A stretch of 38,200 nt of DNA, from assembly GCA_964581165.1 (NCBI GenBank), contig CAZOMM010000009.1:1-38200 (forward strand). The letters run 5' to 3'. Shown one piece after another: positions 23,366 through 31,693 of the stretch (the stretch's first letter is position 1; each line of letters starts with the position of its first letter). The notes beneath the pieces are model-generated. The model was not told the DNA's origin. It searched no databases and was given only the letters and a program-made list of their open reading frames with translations. Made by a program: the position numbers and the translations under genes. The DNA comes from CAZPAN01 sp964581165. Lineage in GTDB: Bacteria > Actinomycetota > Coriobacteriia > Coriobacteriales > CADBOM01.

Positions 23366-24484
23366 CTAGGGACTTACCGGAGCACAGTTGGGATACAGCT
23401 CATCAAACTCCTGCTTGTATATGTTGCCATCGCCATCATTGCTTGATGTAAGTGGCTCGATGATGTAATCCACATGATCGGCAGGATTGGAATATTGCAA
23501 GCTCCTGCTCCAAGACTGGTCTATCACGTCTGTTCTATTCACACAGTCGTAATAGCACTGGAGGATATTGCTGTACGAATCGTAATTGGAGCTGGATGCA
23601 TTTGGAGTAACAGTAGAAAGAAAGTCATAATCGTCCTCGATACGATCCAGCAGATCTGACACTGTGTTGGCGTATCCTTGGCGCTCACTGTAGGACTCTT
23701 TGGTGTAGTTGTTATTAAAGTTAGTTGCAGCAGTGGCAATTTCCTGATCGTAATCATCTAATTTGTCGTAATACTCCAGCAACATCTCGTACAGCTCTTG
23801 CTCATCTCCATACTGCGTAACTCCACTGGAGTCTTCGTAGTAAAAGGCATAGTTTTCGTTTGAGTTAGTAGAACCAGAATTGGAGCTGGAGCCAGAATCG
23901 CTCGATGAATAATCTGGCTGAGAAACAGTACTCGAGGAATCCTCTTCAGAAATATTTGTTGAATTACTGTTAGTAAGACTGGGAATCACCCAGAGCATAA
24001 CTATCACCGCCACCACAGCAACAGCAGCTACTATGATGGCAATCATCACATAAAAAGAAGATTGACGTTTTGCTTTAGCCGGAGCCCAAGTTGTTTGCCC
24101 AGCTGTTCCATAGCCAGCTGTAGAGGCATTTGAATAAGGGGTACGACCGTAACTTTGCCCATAAGCATTGTCGATATTGGGCATTTGAACGGTCTGATCA
24201 TTGTATGGATTGTTGTATGAGTCGTTGTATGTAGGTATTTGCTGAGTAGGGGTCTGCTGACTTTTGTCGAAAGCATCGAGTCCAGGCTTGTAATAAGTAT
24301 CAGATGCAGGAGAGGATACAGGAGGATTAACAAAAGTTTCCAAACTAGACAAGTCTACTGTCCCTGTTTTGGGTTCTCCGCTTTCGTCAGAAGCAGCTAC
24401 TCTAAATCCGCAATTGGAGCAAAAAATATCTTCCGAAACGATTTCTGATCCGCAGTTTATGCAAAATCGAACCCAAGAACTCAT
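23366..24484 (-). CDS. Zinc-ribbon single-pass membrane protein
   Basis: About 372 aa from ATG 24482-24484 (GGAGG 7 nt upstream; an upstream start at 24505 is poorer). The N-terminal zinc ribbon is FCINCGSEIVSEDIFCSNCG. A long Asn/Tyr/Pro/Gln-rich linker (NDSYNNPYNDQTVQMPNIDN region) follows, then one transmembrane helix (about 147-170, YVMIAIIVAAVAVVAVIVML), a Ser-rich stalk, and a ~150-residue outer domain rich in Tyr and Asp. The cytoplasmic ribbon with an external domain suggests a sensor or envelope scaffold; the function is unknown. It is in the same orientation as the other zinc-ribbon gene downstream (177 bp away). Confidence 0.78.
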   Translation of the reverse strand: MSSWVRFCINCGSEIVSEDIFCSNCGFRVAASDESGEPKTGTVDLSSLETFVNPPVSSPASDTYYKPGLDAFDKSQQTPTQQIPTYNDSYNNPYNDQTVQMPNIDNAYGQSYGRTPYSNASTAGYGTAGQTTWAPAKAKRQSSFYVMIAIIVAAVAVVAVIVMLWVIPSLTNSNSTNISEEDSSSTVSQPDYSSSDSGSSSNSGSTNSNENYAFYYEDSSGVTQYGDEQELYEMLLEYYDKLDDYDQEIATAATNFNNNYTKESYSERQGYANTVSDLLDRIEDDYDFLSTVTPNASSSNYDSYSNILQCYYDCVNRTDVIDQSWSRSLQYSNPADHVDYIIEPLTSSNDGDGNIYKQEFDELYPNCAPVSP

Positions 24485-24550
24485 GGGTGCCTCCCTCCAA
24501 AGCAATATCTGCGTCTAGTTTATAAGACACTTATCAGCCTACGCTATGTT

Positions 24551-24675
24551 AAGGCAGAATTGACGCGATTGCTGGATGGCTGCGCGTAGTATGCGGGAAT
24601 GTACAGATATTGCACCAGCCGCACTAGCTGCTCTGGAGTCCACGCTCGAACACCGCACGATCGAGCGTGGATTTA
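24551..24675 (+). repeat. Dispersed intergenic element, copy C, ending in a strong hairpin
   Basis: The left block CGATTGCTGGATGGCTGCGC (24566-24585) matches copies A, D and F. The right block is eroded and replaced by a perfect 10-bp hairpin: CCACGCTCGA (24640-24649) and TCGAGCGTGG (24661-24670), ending in ATTTATA, similar to the tail of E and F. It sits just 3' of the DUF4012 gene and may help end or stabilise its transcript. Confidence 0.6.
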
Positions 24676-24680
24676 TAGCT

Positions 24681-26675
24681 CTAAAATTCTTGGCCAGTTG
24701 GAGTTACCCTCACCGAAAGTGGAACCGATCCAGCCTCAACCGAAGTTGTGACTGTGTAGCTAACAGTCACCGTTTGGCCTGGAACCAGATGTACGTCGGC
24801 AAAGGACACCTGAATTCCGTTATAGCTACCTTCCTGAAGTAAAAACTCATTCTCACTAGAAATATTCACATCGCTCACTGAGCCTCCAGCAGGCGCATAT
24901 AAATGGAGCCTCAGCAATTCATCTCCCGGACTATAAGCCACGGCGTTGTTTGCGGTCACATATGCAGGCAGCTCGTCTTCTTCATCAGGATCAATGGTGT
25001 TGGTAAGTGTTACCTGCATGCTATACGACGATGATCCATCGGAGTTGGTGGTCTGCTCACCCACAGTAACATCAAGATCTAAATACCAATCGAGCTTAGA
25101 AAAACTATAGTTGCCAACATACACACCAGTCTCGGCAGTGGATGTGTCGGTAGAAATAGCGCCCGAGCATCCAATCTGTTCCATAGCAGCCTGTGCTTGA
25201 TCGTCTTCCATCCAAGCGAGCAGACGATTTTCTTCTATACCCTGAGAAAAAGCCTCAAAATAAGAAACAAGTGTCGATGCTCCAAAACTATCAATAACCT
25301 TATCAAAGGCCTTAGTGGCTACATCGGCAAAGATTTCATCTTGATCATCACCACTAGAGTGGAGCCAATAGATTTCGCTCAGCAAATACTGAGCTGCATT
25401 TTCGCTAGTGATAACAGTTCCATCAAGCGATGTAATCTCACCACAAATTGCCAGCAAACTCTGCAAAAACACCGGATCTAGAGCTATCACTCCATCTATT
25501 GAATCCCCATATAATGCTGTCCAAAATTCTGCAATCCTGCTTGCGCTATGAGGAAAATCAGGATTGTATAGGGCATCTCCAGAAGTAAGCTCCATGGCAT
25601 CCCCGTTAAAAAGACCACCCATAAACAGATAGCTTTCTTCATCGGTAACCGGAACTGTTCTGCCATCATAAAGCCACATGACTGACTCAAATTCACCAAG
25701 ATCAATCTGACCATTACTAATTGTGAGAGTTCCTTCGGCTCCGCTAAATCCACCTGCTGCACGAATCTCGGAATTGTTCATCGCCACAATTAGATAGGTC
25801 TTTTCTTGGCCATCGGCTCCTAGCATATCCGGCAGAACCGAGGCAAAGCTGCTAGCCCATTCAGCTGCCTCTGCAGCCAAAGACATACCCGACTTGGCAG
25901 TTTCAACAATCGAGGTAACACGAGAAATATGAGTATCACCAATCGCTTGGATTGACTCATTGGCCTCAGATATCACAGGCTCTGCAGCCACTAAATCATC
26001 TAGCAGCCGGGTGATTGAATCCACATCTATCTTTCCATCAGAGATCAGATTTTCAAAGGAGATGCTAGTTAGATCCTCGGCCATGGGGAGCAAAGCTTCG
26101 CCAACAAGATCATCGATTGCCGTAACTACAACCTTAGCAGCCGAAACATCTGAGCCATAAACCGGAATGAGGCTGGCAATAGACCACAGCGGACTCTCAA
26201 GTTCTTCACGAATTGAGGAAGTTTGCTCATCGAGCGCAACAATATCCGAGGCCAATCCCTCCATATCACCGTCTGCAATTCTGTTTTGCATCTGAGTAGC
26301 AAGTGACATTGTTTGACTTGCAGCATCCATCACAGACGCAACTGATCTGTAGAACACAAAACCACAGACTGCAAGAATAAGAACAATAGCTAAGAGAATT
26401 GCCAGAATGATTCGTCGAGCACGATGACGGTGGCGTTTTTTACGACGCCTAACATAAACCTGCTGGCTTGAGCCAAAAACATAATTTGAGGTTGGACTAC
26501 TATCCGAAAAGTCTGTCATGCCTGGTGAGTCTGGCTCGTTATGACCTGATGAGCCTAGCTCGTTATAGCTTGGAAAATCTGGCTCGCTATGGCTCGGTGA
26601 GTTTGGCTCGTTATGATCAATGCCAGAACTCTTGCTAGAGCCACCTACATTATCTCTAAGATGTTTACCACCCAA
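24681..26675 (-). CDS. DUF4012-family membrane protein
   Basis: The protein has 664 aa. An N-terminal cytoplasmic region (1-75) is low-complexity and contains a 24-bp-encoded repeat (NEPDSP-type octapeptides). A very basic stretch RRRKKRHRHRARR precedes one transmembrane helix (about 88-112). The large external region contains features of the DUF4012 family: SLIPVYGSDV, VAMNNSEIRAAGGFSG and ALDPVFLQSLLAICGEI. A C-terminal beta-rich domain (SYSMQVTLTNTIDPDEEDEL onward) ends the protein. DUF4012 proteins occur in actinobacteria, often near exopolysaccharide or cell-wall genes, but the activity is unknown. Confidence 0.82.
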   Translation of the reverse strand: MGGKHLRDNVGGSSKSSGIDHNEPNSPSHSEPDFPSYNELGSSGHNEPDSPGMTDFSDSSPTSNYVFGSSQQVYVRRRKKRHRHRARRIILAILLAIVLILAVCGFVFYRSVASVMDAASQTMSLATQMQNRIADGDMEGLASDIVALDEQTSSIREELESPLWSIASLIPVYGSDVSAAKVVVTAIDDLVGEALLPMAEDLTSISFENLISDGKIDVDSITRLLDDLVAAEPVISEANESIQAIGDTHISRVTSIVETAKSGMSLAAEAAEWASSFASVLPDMLGADGQEKTYLIVAMNNSEIRAAGGFSGAEGTLTISNGQIDLGEFESVMWLYDGRTVPVTDEESYLFMGGLFNGDAMELTSGDALYNPDFPHSASRIAEFWTALYGDSIDGVIALDPVFLQSLLAICGEITSLDGTVITSENAAQYLLSEIYWLHSSGDDQDEIFADVATKAFDKVIDSFGASTLVSYFEAFSQGIEENRLLAWMEDDQAQAAMEQIGCSGAISTDTSTAETGVYVGNYSFSKLDWYLDLDVTVGEQTTNSDGSSSYSMQVTLTNTIDPDEEDELPAYVTANNAVAYSPGDELLRLHLYAPAGGSVSDVNISSENEFLLQEGSYNGIQVSFADVHLVPGQTVTVSYTVTTSVEAGSVPLSVRVTPTGQEF
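26524..26619. repeat. 24-bp tandem repeat (4 units) in the N-terminus of the DUF4012 gene
   Basis: Units at 26524, 26548, 26572 and 26596 share the core TGGCTCGTTATG-like segment. They encode repeats of the type SHxEPDxP. The unit keeps the reading frame. Confidence 0.85.
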
Positions 26676-26744
26676 AAGAAAAAACTCCGATCCAATCGAT
26701 TTGTATGTTTTGGCTACATGGTACCTACGAATCCAGATAGTTTA

Positions 26745-26761
26745 CAAAGCCTAGGGCTTTG
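26745..26761 (-). terminator. Hairpin after the amino-acid ABC operon (weak terminator candidate)
   Basis: CAAAGCC (26745-26751) and GGCTTTG (26755-26761) form a 7-bp stem with a 3-nt loop immediately after the ATPase gene. The downstream T-run is weak, so intrinsic termination is uncertain. Confidence 0.4.
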
Positions 26762-26763
26762 GA

Positions 26764-27525
26764 TCAAATTGAGACTTTAGAAAGAAAAGCCCTGGTTTCT
26801 GGATGCTGGGGATTTTCTATGATCTGATCTGGACTTCCCTCTTCAACAATATGTCCATCGGATATAAAGACAACTCTGTCTGATACTTCGCGAGCAAAGT
26901 TCATCTCATGAGTCACAATCACCATCGTCATATGCTCTTCAGCCAGATCGCGGATGACCTTTAAAACCTCGCGTGTTAGAAGCGGATCAAGTGCACTAGT
27001 GGGTTCATCAAAAAAAAGAACGCTTGGATTCATACAAAGAGCTCTAGCAATTGCCACGCGCTGCTGCTGTCCTCCAGATAACTCACAGGGAACCATATCC
27101 TCTTTGCCCTCCAAGCCCATCTTGGTAATGAGCAAGCGAGCCTGTTCCATTACCTCAGCTTCCTGGCGACGCTGAACTTTAAGAGGAGCATCGATAATAT
27201 TTTTGATGACTGTGTAGTGCGGAAAGAGATTAAAACTCTGAAACACTAAGCCAAAACGCGATCTAGCCTGCCTCAGAAGCTGCTTAGATCCATAAGCCGC
27301 TTTACCCGATGCGTCATTTTGAGCAACAAGCAAATCGCCGTATGCAAGGCTGCCTCGCTCAAAGGTCTCAAGCAAAGTTGCACATCTAAGCAAAGTTGAT
27401 TTTCCGCCACCGGAGGCACCAATAATGGCGACTACCTCACCTTCACTAACTTCAAGCGAGATATCTTTTAGAACCTTAGTATCACCAAAACTTTTGTGCA
27501 CATGCTGCAAACTAACAACAGACAT
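26764..27525 (-). CDS. Polar amino-acid ABC transporter ATPase (GlnQ/HisP type)
   Basis: The protein has 253 aa. It has Walker A GASGGGKSTLLRC, a Q-loop VFQSFNLFPHYTV typical of the amino-acid subfamily, signature LSGGQQQRVAIARAL, Walker B VLFFDEPTSALDP and H-loop IVTHEM. It powers import through the permease encoded 41 bp upstream. In most family members the Walker A reads GxSGSGKST; here SGGGKST. It is the last gene of the importer operon. Confidence 0.95.
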   Translation of the reverse strand: MSVVSLQHVHKSFGDTKVLKDISLEVSEGEVVAIIGASGGGKSTLLRCATLLETFERGSLAYGDLLVAQNDASGKAAYGSKQLLRQARSRFGLVFQSFNLFPHYTVIKNIIDAPLKVQRRQEAEVMEQARLLITKMGLEGKEDMVPCELSGGQQQRVAIARALCMNPSVLFFDEPTSALDPLLTREVLKVIRDLAEEHMTMVIVTHEMNFAREVSDRVVFISDGHIVEEGSPDQIIENPQHPETRAFLSKVSI

Positions 27526-27566
27526 GTCTTACTCCCAAATCCTCATGCTTCTATGCATCCTTAGGG

Positions 27567-28247
27567 CTATTCGTGATAATAGGACAGCTTTTTCTCAAAA
27601 CGATTCATCACAAATGCAACAATCAAATTGAAGATGTAGTACATAATTCCCGCTGCAAGGAAGGCCCACATCTGCCTTGTAGCCGCAACGATCGCACGGG
27701 CCTCGGTAAACATCTCGGCACAACCTATGGCAAAGGCCAGCGAGGTGTCTTTAACAAGAGTGATTACCTCATTGGTAATGGGTGGCAAAATCCTTTTGAC
27801 CACCTGTGGGAATATGATCTTAAAAAAGGCTTGAATCCTTGTGTATCCCAAAACCTGTGCAGCCTCGAATTGTCCTCTTGGAATACTTTCGATTCCACTG
27901 CGATAAATCTCTGCAAAATAGGCTGCATAGTTGAGAATGAAGGCCACAATTGTGGCACCAAAGCGCCAGCCCTCAGACAGACTGATCCCAAATATGTAAT
28001 AGGGGCAAAAATAGATCACAAAAAGCTGAAGCATCAATGGAGTGCCGCGCATGATAGAAATGTAAAACTGAACAATTAAAGAAATTGGGCAGATCTTGCG
28101 ACCAAAAATCCAAATGCCCAGCTTGTTCATTCTGAGCAGAGCAATCAAAAGACCTAAGGGCAAAGCCCCTAAAAGAGTTAGGAAAAAGATCTGGAGAGTT
28201 ACTAGAAATCCCTCTCCTAGACTTGACATTATCGTCCAAAAACTCAC
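27567..28247 (-). CDS. Polar amino-acid ABC transporter permease
   Basis: The protein has 226 aa, with about five membrane helices. The motif YAAYFAEIYRSGIESIPRGQ, followed by EAAQVLGYT, is the EAA loop that docks the ATPase. Start is GTG at 28245-28247, with GGGGG just upstream. The gene lies between the ATPase gene and the binding-protein gene, 368 bp from the latter; copy D of the dispersed element occupies that spacer. Confidence 0.94.
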   Translation of the reverse strand: MSFWTIMSSLGEGFLVTLQIFFLTLLGALPLGLLIALLRMNKLGIWIFGRKICPISLIVQFYISIMRGTPLMLQLFVIYFCPYYIFGISLSEGWRFGATIVAFILNYAAYFAEIYRSGIESIPRGQFEAAQVLGYTRIQAFFKIIFPQVVKRILPPITNEVITLVKDTSLAFAIGCAEMFTEARAIVAATRQMWAFLAAGIMYYIFNLIVAFVMNRFEKKLSYYHE

Positions 28248-28615
28248 ACTGCCCCCAAGTCTCTGCTTAAAGTCTTTACCTAAAGCCCTTACTAAAGCCC
28301 TTGCTTATGAATTACTTGCTTGCACAGCTTACACATTTAATTGCCCAAACATGAACCTGCGACCCAAAATCTGCCTTGGCAAATTCACGGGCCGCAGAAT
28401 CCTTTTAAACCTATGTTGTTACCTTGCATTAAAGCAGCGCTGACATGAGCAGCGTTGACACGATTACTGAACGGGTGCACGTAATACCGGACGCACACAC
28501 TACACGCTGGACTCTTTAACTCTATGTCAATCCTAGCTCAGTAAAGTGTCAGCAAAGCGTGTTGCTGAGCAAGGCCTGAGCAAGGCCTATACCCTAAGAC
28601 AAAACACTAAAGTGC
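28248..28615. other. 368-bp spacer inside the ABC importer locus
   Basis: No gene is seen. Contains a ~12-bp tandem repeat TAAAGCCCTTAC-like (about 28267-28304), copy D of the dispersed element, and two 11-bp units TGAGCAAGGCC (28566-28587). Its length suggests the binding protein may be expressed separately from the permease and ATPase. Confidence 0.6.
28441..28520 (+). repeat. Dispersed intergenic element, copy D
   Basis: Contains the left block CGATTACTGAACGGGTGCAC (28461-28480), with TTGACA immediately before it as in copy A. The short stem CAGCGT (28452-28457) / ACGCTG (28504-28509) encloses it. The right block is reduced to CGCTGGACTCT. Confidence 0.55.
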
Positions 28616-29485
28616 CTAGATGCCCAAAACCCACATGTCGTAGCTGATGCCTTGATCTTCGTACTTCTCACAAATGCTCTCAACAGTTCCATCGGCAACC
28701 ATTTCTTCCAAGGTGGCCTGGACGATATCACGCAGGCCAGTGTTGCCAAGCTTAAATCCAACGCCATAGTGCTCGGAGTTAAGAGGCTCGTCGGTCAAAA
28801 TGGTAAACTCGCTCTCACGGCCGGAGATCTGATAATTGGCTACCGACAAATCCATTGCGATTGCGTCTGTTCCGCCAGCCTCAAGATCCATAAAAGCTGT
28901 TTGGTAGTCGGGCTGGGTTTGCAGCGAAGCAAAGGTCTGAGCAAGTTCGTATTGGTCGCCGCCCTCCTCAAGCAGATTCAAAGCAGCAGAATCAGCCTGT
29001 GCAGTAACGGTCTTACCGGCAAGATCGGCTAGAGTCTCAATACCAGAATCAGCCCTTACTACAATTACCTGAGTGTTGTCCATATATGCATCTGTGAACT
29101 CATAGTCGCCCTCGCGACCCTCAATGGTAAAGCCATTCCAGATACAATCGATGGTGCCACTCTCTAGCTCCATGTCTTTAGCATCCCAGTTAATGGGAAG
29201 ATACTCGACCTCCCAGCCGTTACGTGCAGCAACCTCGGCTGCAAGATCTAGGTCAAAGCCGGTGTACTCGCCATCGTCACCAACATATCCATAGGGAGGA
29301 AAGTTTTGGTCAAAACCAACAGTTAGAACATTATCGCCACCTGCAGTACTTGCATCGTCGGTAGCAGAAGCTTCTTCTCCGGTGCTATCGTCAGTGGAAT
29401 CACTCGACGAGCACCCCACAAAGGCAAATGCCGAAAGACCCAACGCCACGCATAGTGCAAAAACCCCAAACCTTCTTTTCAACAT
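28616..29485 (-). CDS. Amino-acid ABC transporter substrate-binding lipoprotein
   Basis: The protein has 289 aa. A signal peptide with lipobox FVGC (Cys at about residue 25) is followed by a Ser/Thr/Asp-rich linker and a family-3 solute-binding domain: VGFDQNFPPYGYVGDDGEYTGFDLDLA, DCIWNGFTIEGRE and VSVANYQI-like segments. It captures a polar amino acid outside the membrane and delivers it to the permease. Substrate cannot be set from sequence. GGGGGTG 7 nt before ATG supports the start; an extended -10 promoter lies 68 bp upstream. Confidence 0.93.
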   Translation of the reverse strand: MLKRRFGVFALCVALGLSAFAFVGCSSSDSTDDSTGEEASATDDASTAGGDNVLTVGFDQNFPPYGYVGDDGEYTGFDLDLAAEVAARNGWEVEYLPINWDAKDMELESGTIDCIWNGFTIEGREGDYEFTDAYMDNTQVIVVRADSGIETLADLAGKTVTAQADSAALNLLEEGGDQYELAQTFASLQTQPDYQTAFMDLEAGGTDAIAMDLSVANYQISGRESEFTILTDEPLNSEHYGVGFKLGNTGLRDIVQATLEEMVADGTVESICEKYEDQGISYDMWVLGI

Positions 29486-29552
29486 TTGAACACACCCCCT
29501 GTGTCCTATTCTCTTCGAACTTCACTCCACAGCTTTACTGCGACAAAGCGGA

Positions 29553-29561
29553 ATTATAGCA
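29553..29561 (-). promoter_or_regulatory. Extended -10 promoter of the amino-acid binding-protein gene
   Basis: TGCTATAAT on the - strand is a perfect extended -10 (TGnTATAAT). No good -35 is seen, as is tolerated with an extended -10. It lies 68 bp before the ATG. Confidence 0.6.
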
Positions 29562-29660
29562 GAGCTTAATGCCTTAAAACTTGGCTGCACTAAGCCAGAA
29601 TTTAATAGTCGTACGGTTCTTGATTGTTGGCTTGACTGGCTTGATTGTTGTCCAACTCTT

Positions 29661-29750
29661 AGTAGCTATCCAGCTCGCATTAGTTATCCGGCTCCCATTA
29701 GTTACCCGATCCTCATTAGCTATCGGATTCTTAAAAGTTAGCCAACTTTT
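29661..29750. repeat. 18-bp tandem repeat (4-5 units)
   Basis: Units AGTAGCTATCCAGCTCGC, ATTAGTTATCCGGCTCCC, ATTAGTTACCCGATCCTC, ATTAGCTATCGGATTCTT and a faint fifth are contiguous at exact 18-bp spacing. Confidence 0.85.
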
Positions 29751-29835
29751 AAAAAGAATTACGGCTAAAAATTAACTAAAGCATGTAAATCCTTCAGACG
29801 GCTAGCTAGTTTTAGCTTATCTAAGTTTGAAGGCA

Positions 29836-29850
29836 TTTAGAAGTTCTAAA
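29836..29850. promoter_or_regulatory. Palindrome TTTAGAA-G-TTCTAAA upstream of the MFS gene
   Basis: A perfect 7-bp dyad around a single G, 50 bp before the MFS ATG, where a repressor or activator site could lie. No regulator gene is adjacent. Confidence 0.4.
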
Positions 29851-29899
29851 CTTTTATGTGATGTTGGCGGTTTGCAATACAAAGTGAGGAGGAAAGTCT

Positions 29900-31216
29900 A
29901 TGGCCACTACTACACCTACCTTTAATAGAGGTAGAGCATGGCTGATAACGATCATCATCATTTACTCGTTCATGGCATTTGGCATGTCCGCGTATAAACA
30001 GATGAGCGTTATTCCACTCATGCTGGAATACTTCAATATAGACATTGGAGTCTATGGAACCATTGCAGGTGCAGTTGGACTGTTCTGCATTGTGGGATCG
30101 ATTCCATCTGGAGTAATCCTTGCAAAGCTGGGCCCCAGAAGATTGCTGATACTGTCCTATATTATCGGCATTGCCGGAATGGTTCTTCAAATCTTTCTGG
30201 GTTACGCAGGCGTTTCCTTTGCGCTGTTTTATTGGGTCGGTGTCATTGGTGTTTTAGTTTACGGTTGCTTCTCGGTAGCGTCTCCAATGCTAATTACGGC
30301 TTGGTTCCCTCCCGCCAAACGCGGACTACCCAACGCAATTGGAACTGTTTGGATTTCTCTTGCGATGCTGTTGGTTTTAGTAAGCACAAATGGCTTGCTA
30401 GAGCTAACTCCCAACTCAGCCACAGCCTTTTTAAATGTTTGGTGGCTAATAGTAATTCTTATGGCAATTGCTCTTTTGCTGATTGCTCTCTTTGTAAAGA
30501 TGCCCCCTGCAGAACATTACTTTATTGAGACCAGAGTTGAAGAAGCTAGCCCTAAAGGTGGAAAACAAAAATCTGGAATTGTTCAAGGAATCAAGAAGCC
30601 TGGCGTATGGATGCTAGTTCTTATTTTCTTGGTAGTTGGCTTTTTGTCTGCTGCATTTGGAAACTACTTCCCCACCTATCTTTCCGACTCTGTTGACGTT
30701 GGTGGTGGTGGATTAGATCTAGCTTATGCAAACACGCTTACTAGTATCACCACCTACGTAATGCTTGTGGTCTGCGTTGTCTATGGCTTCGTCCTAAATA
30801 AGATACCAACCAAGCAAAGGGCCGTTTGGCTGCTAATTTTTGAGATTCTGATTATTATCACCGGATTCTGGATGTTTAACTGCTCGGGCACAGAAGTTGC
30901 GTTCCTGCTTGTTTATGGTGTGACATCGCAACTGGTAGGCCCCGTCCTTTACTGCGTGATGCCCGAAATCTGTGATAACGCAGATGAGCTATCCGGAGGA
31001 ATCGGAGTTGTTAACATTATCGCTATGATTTCTGGATCGCTTGCCACAGCACTCACAGCAGGTGTCCGAGCATTCTTTGGAACTTGGCAATCGGTGAATA
31101 TTATCACGGGCGTTTTTGGTGCCATTGGTTTGGTATGCGCAATCGCCTTTGTCTTCTACTACAAGAAAAAGGTTATGCAGCGCTACGATGCTGCAAGCCC
31201 GGGAGCTGGAGCATAA
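29900..31216 (+). CDS. Major facilitator superfamily transporter
   Basis: The protein has 438 aa with about 12 membrane helices. The loop LAKLGPRRLLILSYIIGI is the MFS motif between helices 2 and 3; a longer cytoplasmic loop (EASPKGGKQKSG) separates the halves. The sequence resembles the NarK/CynX/OxlT-like group of anion and organic-acid carriers, which is abundant in Eggerthellaceae; the substrate is unknown. AGGAGG lies 7 nt before ATG. The last 22 bp are repeated after the assembly gap, so the stop at 31214-31216 also appears there as a copy. A strong terminator follows. Confidence 0.88.
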   Translation: MATTTPTFNRGRAWLITIIIIYSFMAFGMSAYKQMSVIPLMLEYFNIDIGVYGTIAGAVGLFCIVGSIPSGVILAKLGPRRLLILSYIIGIAGMVLQIFLGYAGVSFALFYWVGVIGVLVYGCFSVASPMLITAWFPPAKRGLPNAIGTVWISLAMLLVLVSTNGLLELTPNSATAFLNVWWLIVILMAIALLLIALFVKMPPAEHYFIETRVEEASPKGGKQKSGIVQGIKKPGVWMLVLIFLVVGFLSAAFGNYFPTYLSDSVDVGGGGLDLAYANTLTSITTYVMLVVCVVYGFVLNKIPTKQRAVWLLIFEILIIITGFWMFNCSGTEVAFLLVYGVTSQLVGPVLYCVMPEICDNADELSGGIGVVNIIAMISGSLATALTAGVRAFFGTWQSVNIITGVFGAIGLVCAIAFVFYYKKKVMQRYDAASPGAGA

Positions 31217-31249
31217 TTTCTAAGCACCCCAAAGGCAAAACACCCCGAT
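31195..31249. repeat. 55-bp exact duplicate flanking an assembly gap, left copy
   Basis: These 55 bases (from AAGCCCGGGAGCTGGAGCAT) are identical to 31350-31404. They are the 3' end of the MFS gene plus the first arm of its terminator. Copies this length at contig ends are typical of de Bruijn assembly overlap with k=55. Confidence 0.9.
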
Positions 31250-31349
31250 NNNNNNNNNNNNNNNNNNNNNNNNNNNNNNNNNNNNNNNNNNNNNNNNNNN
31301 NNNNNNNNNNNNNNNNNNNNNNNNNNNNNNNNNNNNNNNNNNNNNNNNN
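31250..31349. other. Assembly gap (100 N) between duplicated contig ends
   Basis: Exactly 100 N. Because both flanks are the same 55 bp, the gap probably represents no missing sequence: the two contigs most likely overlap by those 55 bp. Confidence 0.9.
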
Positions 31350-31404
31350 AAGCCCGGGAGCTGGAGCATAATTTCTAAGCACCCCAAAGGCAAAACACCC
31401 CGAT
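31350..31404. repeat. 55-bp exact duplicate flanking an assembly gap, right copy
   Basis: Identical to 31195-31249; contains the MFS gene's last codons and TAA again. It should not be annotated as a second gene fragment. Confidence 0.9.
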
Positions 31405-31430
31405 GGGCCATGTGTCTGTCGGGGTGTTTT
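31392..31430 (+). terminator. Rho-independent terminator of the MFS gene
   Basis: AAAACACCCCGA (31392-31403) pairs perfectly with TCGGGGTGTTTT (31419-31430): a 12-bp stem with a 15-nt loop, ending in a T-run. The A-run on the other side makes it potentially bidirectional. It follows the MFS stop once the duplicated contig ends are merged. Confidence 0.85.
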
Positions 31431-31530
31431 ATGTTTAAACTCGGGCTATGGACCAAACTCCACGTTAGACGTTTGAAGGCTGCGTTGAGTGTCGAGCAGT
31501 TAGGGCGGCAAACGGTCGAGCGACAATTTA

Positions 31531-31615
31531 TAGGGATGGTGTGCGCAATACGTGAGGGTGCGCAGAAGCCGCGCTGGACTCGGCCTAGACTCGGGCAGTC
31601 CTCGCTTGGCTTTAT
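31531..31615 (+). repeat. Dispersed intergenic element, copy E
   Basis: The right block GGCCTAGACTCGGGCAGTCC (31582-31601) is followed by TCGCTTGGCTTTATAA. The left block is reduced to GGGATGGTGTGCGCAATACG (31534-31553), whose GTGCGCAATACG part is shared with copy F. It is the only copy next to + strand genes, yet has the same + orientation as the others. Confidence 0.65.
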
Positions 31616-31693
31616 AACATGTCAAGAGTGCTTTAACATGGGGCAACTAAAAAGAAAGATACGGGCACGCGGCACAACGAAGGGTTCAGCATA

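Larger units (their letters stand above)
29486..29899. other. 414-bp divergent spacer between the binding-protein gene and the MFS gene
   Basis: No gene is seen. From left: extended -10 promoter on the - strand (29553-29561), an 18-bp tandem array (29661-29750), an AT-rich stretch, and a palindrome (29836-29850) before the MFS gene. Confidence 0.65.

Noticed and set aside
27573..28079. A 168-codon + strand frame opposite the ABC permease
   Set aside because: It lies entirely antisense to a gene with clear permease motifs and shows no family features of its own.
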